From Clarireedia homoeocarpa (taxonomy: Eukaryota; Ascomycota; Leotiomycetes; Helotiales; Rutstroemiaceae): DNA of 64,000 bases. Below the pieces are notes generated by a model. It saw only the letters and a program-made list of their open reading frames with translations, was not told the origin of the DNA and ran no database searches. A program made the translations under genes and the position numbers. Where the stretch lies: the NCBI GenBank assembly GCA_001465935.1, contig LNKV01000033.1:868001-932000 (forward strand), in the 5' to 3' direction. Shown here in pieces: positions 32,430 to 46,380 of the stretch; the stretch's first letter is position 1, and the number at the start of each line of letters is the position of its first letter.

Positions 32430-35400
32430 CTGGGCTGAGTTGGATGGGTGAGGAGAGCTAGGAAAGAGCTGGTGTGGTGGTAGTTATGATGGAATGAAAA
32501 GGGTTGGTGGATGAATGTTCCATCTATTTATTACTGATTTGGGGTATTGAATATACCAACGCAGGGCAATGCGTTTACGCATTTTGAGCAGACAAAGCAA
32601 AATGATCGTAAGGTGGAGTATATTAGGGAATAAATTTACATGTATTATTCTACGTACGAGGAAAATGCTTATTTGGTGGTGTCCTTGTGTTTGTTTGATG
32701 CTCTCTTTGTGCGGTCGTTCGCTGGTAAAACACTTCATTGGGAGCTTTGCATTATCGTTAGATTTGGGCTCGTATGAATGCTGAGCGAGAAGAATGGGCT
32801 AATACCGGGCTTAAAGAGGAGGATAACTACATCATCTGCGGATGATGGGTGGAGAATGCTTCCGACCCAAGACTGGGCGTGTTGCAAGGACCGTATGAGG
32901 GCGATCTATGGGGCAGGCTGGCACAGCGATGCATCTATCTCATGATACATTGCGACCGGTAAATTCTTGCAGGTGTTAGTGTGGAGGCCATAGCAGTATT
33001 GAGTTATCGACGGACAGCTTCAACGTGCGTGTTAGGTTTCCAGGCGCCCCTAACTCTGAGAGGGGGAGTTGCTGTACGAAGGATGCCGAGACTGTCGATA
33101 TGTTGGTACGCAGATGTTGTGTATGTTAAGAAAAATCAGGGTAATTTGGGGTTAGATGTTTGGGAGTAGACGGCAGGTTACAGAGAGGTTTGATTGATGG
33201 CTTGGTCTCTGGTTGGAAATTCGGGTGATAGTAGTATCATCATACTATGTTCGACTTTACATACTTTCGCTCAGTGGTAGATGGTGGGCTCGTTCCTATC
33301 AAAGGCGGATGCGATTTTTGAATGGAGCGGCTTATCGAGACATCTAAGTTGTGGTGGAGGGCAGAGAATGAGAAGTAAGGAAGCGGATCGTAAGAAATGG
33401 TGGCATGTGCATGTATCCAAGAAGCTCGATGTATTATCTAGGTTAGTCTCCTGTAGAATCTTACCTATACCAGCAGATATAGTCCCCAGAAATTTAGATT
33501 TTGCGGAGATACAGGATTAGGGAATGGATGGATCTAAGCAAAGCTAGGATAGTCCGGACAGTGTATTTGCTGATAGATGTGTAGAATTACCGAAGAATCG
33601 TTATTGTTCAGCACTCAGTGTATCTTTCGATTACATTGTCTGTCATGTTATGAAGATCTAGTGGGAAAGTACATGTAAACTTGTTCTGTTGCATCTACCA
33701 GTGCCATCTCACACCCATCTCTGCGCATTGGAATCATCACAAACTACTAGATCTCCTCAATGACGTTCAGTGCGATCCTCTTATGCCTAATCTTGAATAT
33801 CCACAAACTTTCATCCAAGGTCCTGCCTATTTGAGCTTTCGTCGTCGGTATAGTACGAGGAGGATGGGTTGTAGTGGTTTGGATGTATGAACTCGTTTGG
33901 TGATGGAGTTGGTATGGAAGAGATAGATAGTTTGGGAGGGTCAGGGGAGAGTGAGACTTGGTGCATAGGGGAGGACGTCGACGTAGCACTGTGAGGAAGA
34001 GAAGATAAGGCGTGAGCTCGGCGATGATAAGGGGGAATCTGTAATGAATGATGGCCTGAGGGATCCCGCGAAGTGCAAGAAGTAAGAGATGAAGAAGCGG
34101 AATGGAGGGTATTAGACGTGGAAGGCCTGATTTTGCGTGCTGACAGCACGATTTAGAGATACAATGAAAGAGTATGGGAGAGATAGACTCACTATGATGA
34201 TACTTCGTGGAATTTGGATGAACAGAATAGCTACTTGTGCGAAGTTGTCAGAACCGCTACTATGTCTTTCTCGAGGGGCAACTTCGTATGTATTATTTGA
34301 TCATGATGAATGTCTCGTAATGGAAATCAAAAGATGTGCAATTTGCTGTAGAATAGTTCAATCATGCTTAAGGTATCAAGCGTCCAGTATGGCATCAAAC
34401 CGAGACCGAGAAGTGGGATTTAACATTACTCGATAACAACATAACCAAACATCATCGGAAGGGCAAGCAGAAGATGGCATGTCATTCTGGCAGTCTGACT
34501 GACAGTGCCAAAGCTCCCGAGACAACCTGAAGTCACTTAGGGGTATGGTAGCGGCGGGGCAAATTTCACGCAGTTGGAAACACGTATTGTCTAATGAAAG
34601 AGGAAGAGTTCGGGCGATTTTTGGACATAGTAGCCAATTCGAATACATCATCGCAGAACTATAAAGTATATCAGCTTTCCAGTTTTCCTACTGCAGATCA
34701 AGATGGTAGAAGTATGCCACATGTTCATGTGAGCAGTAGAAATGACTTAAATGAAAGCAGATGACTACATTGGGACTTAGAATAGCACAATAACCACAGT
34801 CAATTCGTCAACCCCAGTTTATTTCGCAGCTGCAGCGAATCACGAAGCATGTTAACAACGGGAAGTGCCTATGGCAAGAGAGTATCATCGTGTCTCGGTT
34901 GCAAACAAACAGACGCACGGCTTTCAAGCTGACAGCTCTCGAGGGTTAAGTCAGTTATCCACATTCTCAGTCTAGTCTCAGAGGTGCTATGTCATATTGC
35001 ATCGTGCTGAAGCTGGCTCTGCGTAGTATGAAGTAGTGGAAGGAATTGTATGAGCGATAGATGTGAAGTGTTGGTATCTCTGGTTTGACTTGGTTGTCTA
35101 CGGAGAAATGAATCGTGGATTCTGTTCTCCTATCTCCCCTAATTACCGTATCGCAAAAGCCAGAGGGTATGTGTGGATGGTTCATTCTATCTACTCGGCT
35201 CTAGCTTTCCAAAATATCTATCACTAGGGAAATCAATTCCTCCCACGACTAGGGTCCTTCGACGTCAGGCAGCGAGAGCGAAAAAGTACACAACCCAAGT
35301 TCTATTCGGCCTATCATAGCTCTCTTGAATAAATTCGGCACGCTGAAAGCGGTGAAATCTCATCCGAATCAGCGCGAAACGATCGGGAGCCGTGCAAGGT

Positions 35401-38099
35401 TTGCGTCTATCGCATGTGGGTTCCAGGAGGTCCTCGTGTGCTAGAACAAATTCAAGACGCCCCAGAAGATGCTGGTGGCGTTGCGATAGCACATTTGGCT
35501 TCATTCATATCAGTGGTGATTATTTGGCAATCAAAGAGAATGTCATATTATTGTCAAAGCTATCTATGACGTCGAAACCGAGGACGTGAAAACTACCTAC
35601 AAATAGGGCAATGACTTATAAAGGAGTCGAAAAGCTCGTTTCAAATTTCCGAATTGGGAGAATGGGTAGAGACCTGCCAAAAGAAGTATGTTGGAACTTT
35701 TGGCAGATCGAGATCCCGGAGCTGTCCTTTGGCTCCCGAAAAAAAGGTAGCCGGTCCGCACGTTCATACGCGGCCAGCTTCCCTGTAAAGTGGATTTTGA
35801 TCATATTTCCACCCAAGCCCAGCATTGAAGTAAACATAAAGTCGAAACGAGAACCAACACTGATCGGTTTCGCATAAATAAAATTCATTACCTCGGCCGG
35901 ATAGCTAAAGTAAGAAAATGTATCCTTTCCTTGCAATTTTGGGTTACAACAAGAGCTAGACGCAGACACGGATCCCCCTGGCCAATTTTCGCTTATACAT
36001 GGACACGCATCAACGCTAGGTACTGCTTAGTAACCAATGAGCAGGAACCACCAGTGAGAAAAAAGCAACTCTGTATTTGCTTTGATACTGCGTATGAGAG
36101 GAAGAAAGAAAAATGTTGGTTATTGGGCTGATGTAACTCCCGATCTCTCAGATGGCGGGCGGAAGGAAGACTCTAGTGATGTGCTGGTGTCAGTTTTTCT
36201 GTCCTTTGCTACGAACATAATTTTGGAAGGCTGAGTAGATCAGACGGGATGAGTTTTGGCGAAGAGAAGTTATGGTGAAAAGAGAGAATTATGCGGTAAG
36301 CTTTCGGACTCGTGGGAATTGAGGAGCCATGATATAGTTGAATTGCGGCACTTGTAAGACAGAATTTTGTTGGTGGTTTACCTTATCATATTGCATAGAG
36401 GAATAAAGGAAAAGGCCTCGCTCATATCACATGTGACGATTGACATTCCCGGTAAGAACTTCGGTGAGCGTAGTGCGCTTGAGCCTGGGATAAATTAGCC
36501 AGCGTTGAATGCATCCAAGTCATCAACTCATGATGCTAAGTCGCAGGAACTCAGCTTCCAAGCTGCATAGACGACAAATGAGAGAGTTGAGTGTTACATC
36601 GTCGACCTCCTAATCACATGGAAGTGGTAGAAGGCAGTAGGGTTCGTATCGAAGCAGTCAAGTAGGGGATTAATCAACGCTATAATGTCGAGTAGTAACT
36701 AAGTGATAGAATTACTATTTGAGTTGAGCACGAAACTCTATATACTAAGGAAATAACAACTGTTTATATAGACCTCCGTGTTCTGTGGGTCACTTGGATC
36801 ACTACTGATTATAATGATTAGTCACGTGATCTACAGGGGCTCTACTATAGCCAATACTAGCCCTGAACCTAAGGTCCCCTGGTTATCCAATAACAGGTCC
36901 ATAACATTGAGGAAGTGTTGGAGGCAGTCTTGTATAAGTCCAGGGACTCATATGCATTCTTGTATGGATTAGTTATGGAGCAAATCTCCACATGAGTCGT
37001 GTGAAATCGGCACTTCTGACTATATCTCCCATTAGATCGTAAATATATATTAATGTGCAGAAATTGTGACTATGATTTGACGTGATTAAAGGAATGAACG
37101 AAGTGGTGAACGCATGTCTATAGCCGATCATGTCAACATACAGTGGTGACTTCTCTCTCGCCCTAGTGGCTGTAGATGAGTGGAGAATGCTAAAGGATTG
37201 AGCTAGACGACTCTACTGGTTCATTTCATTGTTACATTTCCTAAGCGTGGCAAAGTGATGAAGAGGTACTATACTTCTCCAAGCTTTTGAACGTCAAGGC
37301 TGAGTCGATGTGCTATTTGTTCGTCTACTTAAAAACTGCATAAACTAAAGGCATTTTTAATATCCTGTCTGTTGGCTCAACAGCTTTTTGCACAGAAAGC
37401 TGTTCAGATTAGGGTCCAACGCGAGATGAGTTAGAATACCAAGGTATAGGGTTAATAACTGCAGACCTTCGCAGATAAACACGTGTATAGTAAAACCCTA
37501 GATTATAGTTCAAGATGTTTTATCTTTGGATGACTAAAATACTGTGCATAGTAAGAAAGTGCATAATAATAGTTTCTACGTTGAAACTCTGTGGTGGACA
37601 ACCAAATTCCCGGTCGTGGAACTGGCTTGAAATGAGCCGTAAAAGCAAATGCTTTCAATCCCTATTCAAATTAGGTGTTGAGGATAGAGTCAGCGTTATG
37701 ATAATCCATGAACTACTGGTTGTTTTATTGAAGTCTGTCTGGTGCTATCAGGAGTACATGCTGTCTAACGCTGAAAACCGTAAAGCTAATTGGGAATCAC
37801 ACAATCATATCACGCGTCATACTCGGAGTTAGCAGGGCATGTAGTTTGTGGTGTAGAATATTCTTGGTCTGTGTTCTTTAATAATACTAGAGACCAAAAT
37901 CCAAACAAGTAATAAGAGTATTTCACGGCCAGACATGGAGTATCGATGACACAAAATCATTGAAGCCGCCAGTAAAAAATGTAAACAAGCTCATTCCAAG
38001 GTCCCAAGCACCATTGATTTTTTTTTTTTTTTTTAATAATTACAGTCTGTGGATTTTCGGTTCATGAATCATTAGAGAGGAAACGAAGTGGAGTAGCTT
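32430..38099. other. Gene-poor 5.7 kb, two doubtful small ORFs
   Basis: No supported gene was found. A Ser/Pro-rich open frame at about 33808-34133 (-) could be a last exon (it follows a possible acceptor at AAAATCAG) but has no identifiable start. A two-exon candidate lies at 35520-35888 (-). A T-homopolymer (16 nt) occurs at 38018-38033. The rest shows scattered stops on all frames. Confidence 0.5.
35520..35888 (-). CDS. Doubtful small two-exon ORF
   Basis: Exons 35674-35888 and 35520-35592 would give 95 aa, starting MNFIYAKPISVGSRFDFMFT, passing MLGLGGNMIKIHFTGKLAAY and ending FDVIDSFDNNMTFSLIAK. Residue use is protein-like and the splice keeps frame, but the donor (GTCTCT) is weak and no family is recognised. 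It could be a fragment of an older gene. Confidence 0.3.
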
Positions 38100-39208
38100 T
38101 CAGAGTGAAGCACGATACTGCGAGGGGCTGCCAGCAGTAGAAGACTCAGAATCATCAGTCACAGAGACGCTTGACGATCTATCCCGTCCCGACTCTCTTG
38201 GCCTTTCTTGCCTCTCCTTCCTCAGTTTCTGTGCTCTGGCAGAGTTCATGCGTTCTATCGATTCATTAGTTTATACCTTCATACTAAACAAAGAATACGC
38301 CATATACCTCTTGCTTCATCGCCCATCTCTGCCGCAAGTATTCTCATCTCTTCTTTGTGTACCTCCCTGACCCAAGAGTACTTGAGACCTCTCTGTGGAG
38401 ACACCTGCACAAGTGTATAGGGCAGTCCTTCCTCCCTTCCTTCTGGTGTGCCACGTCCTCGAACTTTTGCGGAAAGATACATGATCTTTCCGTTCTCATC
38501 TCGCATGACTTTACCGTTCTCATCGAAGAGTCTGAACTTGTTCGCCCTATAGTACCTTGACGAAAGACACTGGTCTGACTCTCGAGAGCGTCCAGGGAAG
38601 GCTCTTTTGAAGACAAGCAAAAGTGGATCCCATTTGAGACCTAAGTCGTCTTTGTGATATCGAATAAAATCGACCTCTTCTTCGGTGTAAGCTTTGTTGC
38701 TATGATGCACCTTAGCAAACTTTGGTTTGGTACGAGACCGCGAATGATGAGCATGGCGTAAGAGTGGCGAAGTTAAATAATGATGTCTTCCGTGATTATG
38801 ATCATCAAAATAAGGCAGTGAGGGGTGATTGAAAGAAGCCAGGCTGTGAGCCAAGGGGCGTTGATGTAAAGGGACGCTTGGAAGCTGTCTTCTTGGTCGG
38901 TTGACAGTATGAGTTTCTGGGCGCTCAAGTAGAGACTGGCGGTCCTGGAAAGAACCAACTACAACTGGTGATAATTGTTGAATGTACCAAGAATGCTCAC
39001 GAATGGGCAGTTCGAGCTGTTCTCTGCTTCCGGAATTCTCAAATTCTTCGACATGGTGCAAAGACTGATCATTTTCTTGTTCTATGTCGGAAGGGTTCAG
39101 CATCATCGTAATGCTCATTTTGTCTGAAGTGACGTCTTCGGTGTTGTTAATAATGGAAGAGATTTCCATTGCGGAAGAACTTCGTCTAGATGATGACTCC
39201 ATTCGCAT
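38100..39208 (-). CDS. Myb/SANT-like domain protein, unknown role
   Basis: Exons 38308-39208 and 38100-38254 give 1,056 nt and 351 aa. The N-terminal 170 residues are Ser/His/Pro-rich and probably disordered. At residues 173-226 is a SANT-like helix bundle: AYTEEEVDFIRYHKDDLGLK, then PGRSRESDQCLSSRYYRANK, the pattern of small fungal Myb-type proteins in which the last helix reads C-L-S-S-R-Y-Y-R. The C-terminus is basic, then Ser-rich. It is probably nuclear and DNA-binding, but the target is unknown. The 53-nt intron has a GTATAT donor and AAACTAATG branch point. Two in-frame ATGs, at 39208 and 39202, are equally possible starts; the open frame further upstream begins only with TTG. Confidence 0.8.
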
Positions 39209-40527
39209 GATGGTAAGGAAAATTATATTTGAAAAGTTGTTTGATATAGAATAGAAGGACTTGTGATGCAGGAAAGCGAGTAATATACCCAAGAGACCCA
39301 AAGTCTTGAAGATAAACGGAAGTAAAGTAAGTCACGCAGAGCTTGGTTCTGATCGTGAATGAGGCTTGAACCGATAGACCAAGCATATGAATTATAACCC
39401 CAGCCTTAGGTGGCGAAGTCCAATATGGAACCAACTTGCGTCTTGTGCAACACTGGAGGGGAGTATAGATAGAAACGCCAGGCTATTGTACGAGAGATGG
39501 TGAATCGGCTGAAGCGGAGAGGCATCAGGCTCTCTCAATATTCTTTACAAATTAAACAAGGACAGGCATTATATTTCTTGCCTGTCAACTGGTTACCGAC
39601 ATGTCGTTTTTCACATTTTGTGAGGGCTCAGTTATGTTTATATTGTTGAGAGACATTTGGCAGGGTGTCCTTACCAAAATTTCTAATCAGTTTGAACGTT
39701 CGGAGGTAAACTGTTTTTAGTAATAAGCTACCGGAGTACCGTAGCTCTGGGTTTTCTTCAATCCTACGGCCAAGGTGTGGAAACTGTTGGCATTCTGAGA
39801 GCGAATTGTGCTGCGACTTGCTAAGTGAATGAGAGAGAGGGATCGATAAGATTGGAGCAGTAAGTGTGTGACACGTAATGGCAAAAGAACCATCTTCTCC
39901 AGTGATTTCTTAGTGCAGAAGCGGTACTTCTTCGAGTTGTTTCTACTGTTCCTCCAATGTATCAGTTGGAGCTAAATGTAGATTATGAAATAAAAATAGC
40001 CTTACCAAATCTTTAGTTATACGTAGTTGACACCCAGCTTGTGAGCAACGACTTGATACAACCAAACTCTGGTTGGGATTTAACGAATCGAAAGAATATG
40101 CAGGTTACGTGTGTACATTCACACTAACTTACCAGACTTTTGCGATTCTGAAGAATTTAACGAAGAACTCTTTTCGTTGTATGGCTCAGACTTTTCCTTT
40201 GGACTGGCAAGTGCTTTCTATCACAAATTTCCTCGTATTGCCCCGAACCCATGTCAGTAAAAAGAGGGCTAGCGGGGATAGATTAGGACGTGCTACGTGC
40301 ACAGACCGTTCCTACTACCACTCAGTGATACTTTACCGCACTTACCGCAAACTCTACCTGCTTGAAGATTACTTGACGCCTTGGCTGTTCTCATTGAAAG
40401 AAGACCCCTTTCATGAAGTTGCCGCACTTGCGCTTCTGTTACCGCGCGCTTTCATTGGCGCATTTGCTTCTCGTCTTGAGCATTGAGACCTCCTCTCATC
40501 AGCAGCATGTCGATTTTGAGATGACTA

Positions 40528-40885
40528 TTACTTTTCAAAGGGGTTCCTTTTTGAGTTAGTCATCCGTTCACATTTACCTATGGGACAAGGAAGATAATCT
40601 ACGAACGGAACAAGATGTAACATCAGATGATCAAAAAGGATCCTGTCAAATTCGGACCCGACAGTTTGGTAAGCTAATTGAATGCATTGCTGATTGACTC
40701 CAACCAACAAAATGTTGCTGTCGTATGCAGTTGCACAAATGAGGAAGCTGAGCTGCCCCGGCTGGTCTATAGGCTGTTTTATCTGAGTATCTACGTGTAA
40801 TTGAGGCAAGGAAGCTGAGCAAACGGATGTTTACTGCCAACAGGCTGAGTGCAGCAATATTATGGAAGAAAATGGATACTCTCAT
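40528..40885 (-). pseudogene. Possible frame-broken small secreted protein
   Basis: From the ATG at 40885 the frame encodes a hydrophobic leader, MRVSIFFHNIAALSLLAVNI, like a signal peptide. About 70 nt on, a different frame is open to 40528, reading LPQLHVDTQIKQPIDQPG and later YLPCPIGKCERMTNS. The two cannot be joined by an intron of normal size (the available GT...AG interval is about 20 nt), so this is either a pseudogene with one indel, a sequence error, or chance. No family is recognised. Confidence 0.25.
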
Positions 40886-41934
40886 TTTATTCTTAGCCGT
40901 TCCGTGTAAGCTTGGTACAAAATAAACATGTGGAGTAGGAAAGCAAGAAGAAGCATATTCATGTGGGAAATCCCCAGATAGTGTATTTTAGTGTACTAAA
41001 ATGAAAACATGGATCAAACAGCTCAAAAAGTTAGTGGCGAAAGGGGCGAAAGCAGGCCAGAGGAGCACAAAGAATGGCAATTATTCAATGAGAGCGAAAG
41101 ACGAGGCTCGCGGGAGATTCCATTGGATGTAGGTGACTCGAATGCTAAATTTTAGCCATGGAACAGGCGCGAAAGGTCGCACAAACATATCCGATAACGA
41201 TATTAGTTCTACTATCTTGGCTCCATCACTCAGAACTAAGTGTTTTCAGCCCGGAGAAGAGGCGGGGCAAGGCGCACGTAAGGAAAGTTGAAAGTCTAGG
41301 TAGGCCCTTTCATCTCAAGCCTAAGAGCTACAACGCATACCCAATTACATTTAAGGTCCTGAAATGCAACGTAGGGTTTGTTTTCCTTTTTGATCATAGG
41401 AAGAGACATGTGAATCTGACTGATATTCTGATAGAAATACAGCATTAATCTGATGCAACACAATGGTAATCGTATATGGCCGAATTCGATGAGCGGTGAA
41501 GTCATTCCATCTACCAGAATTCATAATCTTTGGAAGATTACAGTACATTTGATTGATAGAAGCGGATATGACCGTTAACCTTTAACCACTTTCAACATTT
41601 TCCCGGTCACTCTGTGGAGAGGCATATCATCTGTATCTTACGAACTTATGATTTCTGGAATGATTTCTGGAGGGAGAACGAGGGGGCCATCAAGGGGTCC
41701 AGACTCAACCGCAGAGATTGCTAGGATACTTCTACGCCGCGAACCCTTTTTTCTCCACAGTTTCCGCACTGCAAAGACTACTTAGCTTGCCGTGCCTGTT
41801 CCCAGATTGAATTTTCGATCAGGTTTGCTTCCATGGATGCTTTCAACGAATCACAAAATACTAGAGGCATGCTAATCAAAGAAAAGGAAAGTATTGCGAA
41901 CCGCGAGTGATGAGCGGCCAGGATAATGTACTAT

Positions 41935-41997
41935 CCCCTTGACTGCCGCGACCTCACCAAAAATAAGGTGGGGAAGTCGCGTATGGTAGTCAAGGGG
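41935..41997 (-). mobile_element. 63-bp hairpin miniature element, copy 2
   Basis: CCCCTTGACTGCC and GGTAGTCAAGGGG form the outer stem, and an inner stem and loop match the reverse complement of 17715-17785, with 8 nt (AACTACTT in that orientation) absent. It is flanked by TAT and ATA, so the inverted repeat may extend by three bases each side. Confidence 0.85.
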
Positions 41998-43640
41998 ATA
42001 AGGACAGGGCCTAGGGGTCATTATGGATTGCGCAGATGTATTTGCATGGCCCAGTGCGCGATTTATAGAGGACTTCCTTGAACGACGTCGTAAGCCTGAT
42101 TGGAGAGATTCGAATGCATTCATCGACTGAGTCTCTTCCTCCACGAAACCTCCAAACGTTAAACTTGGCTGTAAACAGATTGAATGAACTATTTGCGTAC
42201 AGTAACCGGACCGGCGGCGGGAGAAGACAGGCTGACATCGACTTGTCGTTTCTCCAAACAGGGGTAGATTAAGGTTGTGCTAGCTTTGCGATGTACCTCA
42301 ATACTACCGCAAGGTTTTGCTGTACTTCTTAATTCGTGCATACCAGCATGCGCAAGCTCGTGCTCGCTCGTAGTTACGCGGGTGCTTTTTCTTTCTTCAC
42401 TCCGCAATGTCTTTCGATGTTGTACGCTTGTACAAATCTTGACGCAACTAATGATCTCTCTCTTTTATGAACAAGGAAAATGCATGAATATTCTCTATGA
42501 CCTGTCAGCTAGAGATGAATGATTCACATTCTTTTCGCAGAAGTTGCTCGATCTTGTGCTATCCTCGCGATCATATTTCCGACTTAGGATTGGGCACTAC
42601 GCATGAGAGTCGCATGCTGTCCAGGAAGTGGAATGTCAGCCTTCAGCGGAACATCCCACATGCAGAACAACCCACACGCATATTATTGATGTCAGTGATA
42701 TGTAACTTGGCCTCAAATCCGTTTCAATGGTCTAGAGTGGTCTATGACTTGGATGGAGATCGCTTTTAGGATTTGTTTCCTCAGTACATTGATTGAAGTA
42801 TATTAGCTTTGTCCTTGTTCGTCGTCGCTCTGGAAAGAATTTGCTAATGGTGAAGTAGTTTAGCCCCAAATCTTTCAAGGCCAAGGAAAATAAAGTCCAA
42901 AATACATTTTCGGGTTGTATCCACGACCTAGAGAGCGGAATGCCATGCACGAACCTCTTTCTCTCGTACGGAGCTGCGAGATGTCTACTTGAGAATTATG
43001 TACAGGATGACGGGATCTAGACTCAATCTGTTCCCGACTCGATCAGACATACCGGGTTTGCTGGAAGGATAAAGTCGGTGGACACGAATGCGATTAACAT
43101 GTACCTTTGGTGGCGTGGTGCGGCTTGATTTGTGATAAGGATTGCGGCAAATATCATCATTCTTCCTCCATGAGCCCGACCTGCAATAGCCACATCTCTA
43201 AATTGTGGAAGGCTGTAGGGCCTCTTGTCTCTTTGAGTCTTGATTCGCTGGCTTTCTCTTTTGAGGAGGAGGCGAAAGTGCGTCGATAACCATGCTTCAA
43301 CAAGCGAAGATCGCCCGGGAAGCAGTGCCACTCCCGGAGTTAAATTCTTGCTCCTACACCAAGCGATTGATTTTTAATCAAGATCCAAGGGTCTCAAAGG
43401 GCTCAGTGGCTTGCATGAGCTGCGCATCGCTTGGCTGAGTAGTTTTATCAAATGAGGGTTCCCCACATCTCTTTTATCACCTGCAGCAGCTTTTGCATCG
43501 CGGATGAGTGTAAGTGCCTAAGATACTGAAGTATCATGCAATTACCTGCGAGTGATCTGAATTATCGATCCCTTTGACAGACTGCCTTATGCATGGGAGG
43601 TCAGCTCTGCTAGCAGCGGTGAAGAAGCTGAATGAGCATT

Positions 43641-43868
43641 TCATTTGCTTGAAAAGTGATCATGAATATACTTACACCACTGCCCTGTGCATCGTTTTGC
43701 ATTTGCCGTCTTAGCCTTCTTACGAAAAGAGCTCGACAGTGGGCATTGGGAACACCACTTCCCAGTTCCGGGTTTCGACCACCCACCCCTTTCATTTACA
43801 CCGAAGTTTCTTTTCGCAACCGTATCTGCGACATCACTGGATATTGATGCCTGCATCAGGGAATCCAA
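43641..43868 (-). CDS. Doubtful Cys-bearing ORF
   Basis: The open frame ends with GKWCSQCPLSSSFRKKAKTA and then RCTGQWCKYIHDHFSSK, which places four cysteines as CxxC...CxxxxC in a basic context, loosely like a small zinc-binding module. The frame has no ATG at its start (it opens with TTG; the first ATG is at 43856), and no clear upstream exon was found. It may be a fragment or chance. Confidence 0.22.
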   Translation of the reverse strand: MDSLMQASISSDVADTVAKRNFGVNERGGWSKPGTGKWCSQCPLSSSFRKKAKTANAKRCTGQWCKYIHDHFSSK

Positions 43869-44933
43869 GTGTCTGCTCCGCGATAGGAAAGTTCAGCTTT
43901 TCTTCGCATCAAACTATCGCATTTTTCTTAAAAGTCTTGCAATACCCCTCATTTCATGGCTCGAACATGCCAAGCGGTCTAGTTCACCAACAAAAAGCGC
44001 CCATATCTTGCCAGGGAGAGATCACAGTGCTGATTGAGGAATCAGCCATGCTCCGTCTGCCTGTTTTTACTCATCTAACGTTGGCACTTTTCTGCTGTAG
44101 ATTTATGTCTTTAGTAGTTCCTCCCCATGCTCCGTCGGCGTAGTTCTGTCGACTCGATAAACTGTGTTTATCAATAGTTCCAAAGGAGGTGGCAGTGGTG
44201 CTAACCTGATTTGATCAAATTTTGTATCTCATGCAACTCGTTTTCGTTCCGCAGGGACTGCAGGCATGGTTCCTCCTTCGCCATCTATCGAAAACGAGCT
44301 ATTCTGATATCGAGCCGAGCTACAAACTGTAGCTCCTCGTTGGTAGCATAGGGGTTGTGCTTTATCATGCTGTGAATTGTGAGCGATATGTACCGGAAGA
44401 ACTTCACACGCTCGAGGTATGCGGAATCACTATTACAGAAGTATACTTTCCTTTTGTTGAACTGTATGTTTTACGGATTATGAGAGCAAGTGCAGCTGCC
44501 CCTACCCTGGTACCGGCCTTTTCAGCACTCTTAGTTCTTGCAGCCTCGTCTGGAAACCATCGATCCCTTTTCACTTCCGCTCGTAATTATATGCAAACAT
44601 TCTCAATCTCAATCATTCTCTTGTGAACCTCAATTTAGGATTACTAAACTTATTACAAAATAGTTTCCATTTTCGTGCTCTCACCGCCGTTCCAGCCCAA
44701 CACCCTATGTTCCAATCTCATGAGGGGATAACCGCTTCCTGCATCATTCATCCTGTGAGCACATACAGTTTATTCTCTGATGTGCATCGGGCATTGTTCT
44801 TATGGGTATGACTCACTACCGTGAGGCTTTGCTCCCACCACCTGTTCTCAAACGGCTTACTTTTTCGCAAATTCCATTTTTGACTGCATATGTAGGTAGT
44901 TGCCTGATCGACTACGTACCCGTCTGTCTCTTC

Positions 44934-44992
44934 CTGTGAAAACTCCAAAAGTGACGCCACTTCTAGAGAAGTGACAATTGCGGCTTATATTT
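44934..44992 (+). repeat. 59-bp repeat shared with 3479-3537
   Basis: This is the second copy of the segment at 3479-3537, in the same orientation, differing at only a few positions (for example CAATTGCGGC against CAACTTGGGC). The two copies are 41 kb apart. Confidence 0.75.
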
Positions 44993-46380
44993 GGTTTCAC
45001 ACTTCCCCGTCGAAGCTTTTTCTTATCATCAGCCATGTCAATCATCAGTCATGTCACTACTCTACCCTTTTCAATAGATGAATGAAGTGCATGAACTCCC
45101 GCTCGTTGTTTTGGACAACAGAAAAAGGAGAGGAAACCGAACTTTAGCTTCACTATATGGCTGGCTGGTTCTAGACAGATCCATAGAAGGCACTCGCTTC
45201 ATCGAACATTGAATTTTGCATGCGATGTACAGTCCGAGCAGCATAGACTGCCAGTTTAAGTTTCTTCTACAGCTTCAAGAATCAAATATTCAGGTCATCA
45301 GTATAAAACTTTTCACATTGGTATTCAATCATATTAGTTCTCTACCATGGTCGAAGGGCATAGATAGCCACTAGAATAAAGTTATCTTTTTCAATCACTT
45401 AATTCACATCAACTTACGTGCTGAACTTCTGCCTTTGCCGCATCTCTTCTCAAAAATAAGTTACTTCCAGGCGTCATATTCAACGTAGGTCGCCATTACC
45501 AAACACTTCTTCCCCCTTCATAAACACCGAGATAAGAAAGATCCGCGCTCCGTCTTGCTCACTCACAATCCTCCCTTTCCACAATTCTTTCTCTATCTTC
45601 TTTCCTTTCTCTTTTTCCTGCTCTCCTCCATGTCTATCTATGCTTTAAGTTATAAAGACTACTTTTCTAATACTTTATCGATTAACCTTTGTAGTGCCTT
45701 ACTACGTAAAGCTATCTATCTTCTCTCTAGCAGATTACCCTACGACTTTCGTTCTCAACTAAATTCTACTTACTATACTGCATCTCTAAGTCCACCGTAT
45801 AGCATACACCGGTTGTATTTCCTCCTCAAATCGCTTCTTAATAACCTAGATACATGCCGCTACAGATAATTGGGCGGTCAACTCTCCACCCCGCCATCTA
45901 ACCACCAACCAGTCCTAAACTCCGCCTGCCCCGCCAATTCCCACTAAGAAGCCTCCACAGCAATAACTACAACTACAACTCCCTTTCTTCTACTTTCGTT
46001 ACGCTCTCTATCCCGCTACTATCTACAGAACCCCCATTTTCTACATAAAAGAAAATGATATATTCTACTCTACTCTACTATCACTCCTATTCCCTTCACC
46101 TATCCCCTCCCCCCACAATCTCTTCATCTCTTCTCCATCTCTACCTCGTCCTTCCCTTCACCTCTTCCCCTATCCACTCTCTATTCTCCTACACCTCCTC
46201 ATATCATGCCTCCTCTTCCTACCCTTTCTTCATCCGCCAAGCCCCAGTCCCACACTCAGAAATAGATTTCATATACATAGACCACAATACGTACAACCCA
46301 CTCAACGCACCACCCACTCAACACACAACTAACCCACACAACCCAACTCAACGTATACTCAATTCCATACTCGATCCCAT

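Noticed and set aside
33808..34133. Fourth member of the membrane-protein family
   Set aside because: The Ser/Tyr/Pro tail looks similar and a plausible acceptor precedes it, but the upstream exon does not have the conserved hydrophobic helix or the ATG-plus-one exon.
38279..39301. Longer N-terminus for the Myb/SANT-like protein
   Set aside because: The extension opens with TTG rather than ATG, and the first ATG is at 39208 after a leader-like sequence.
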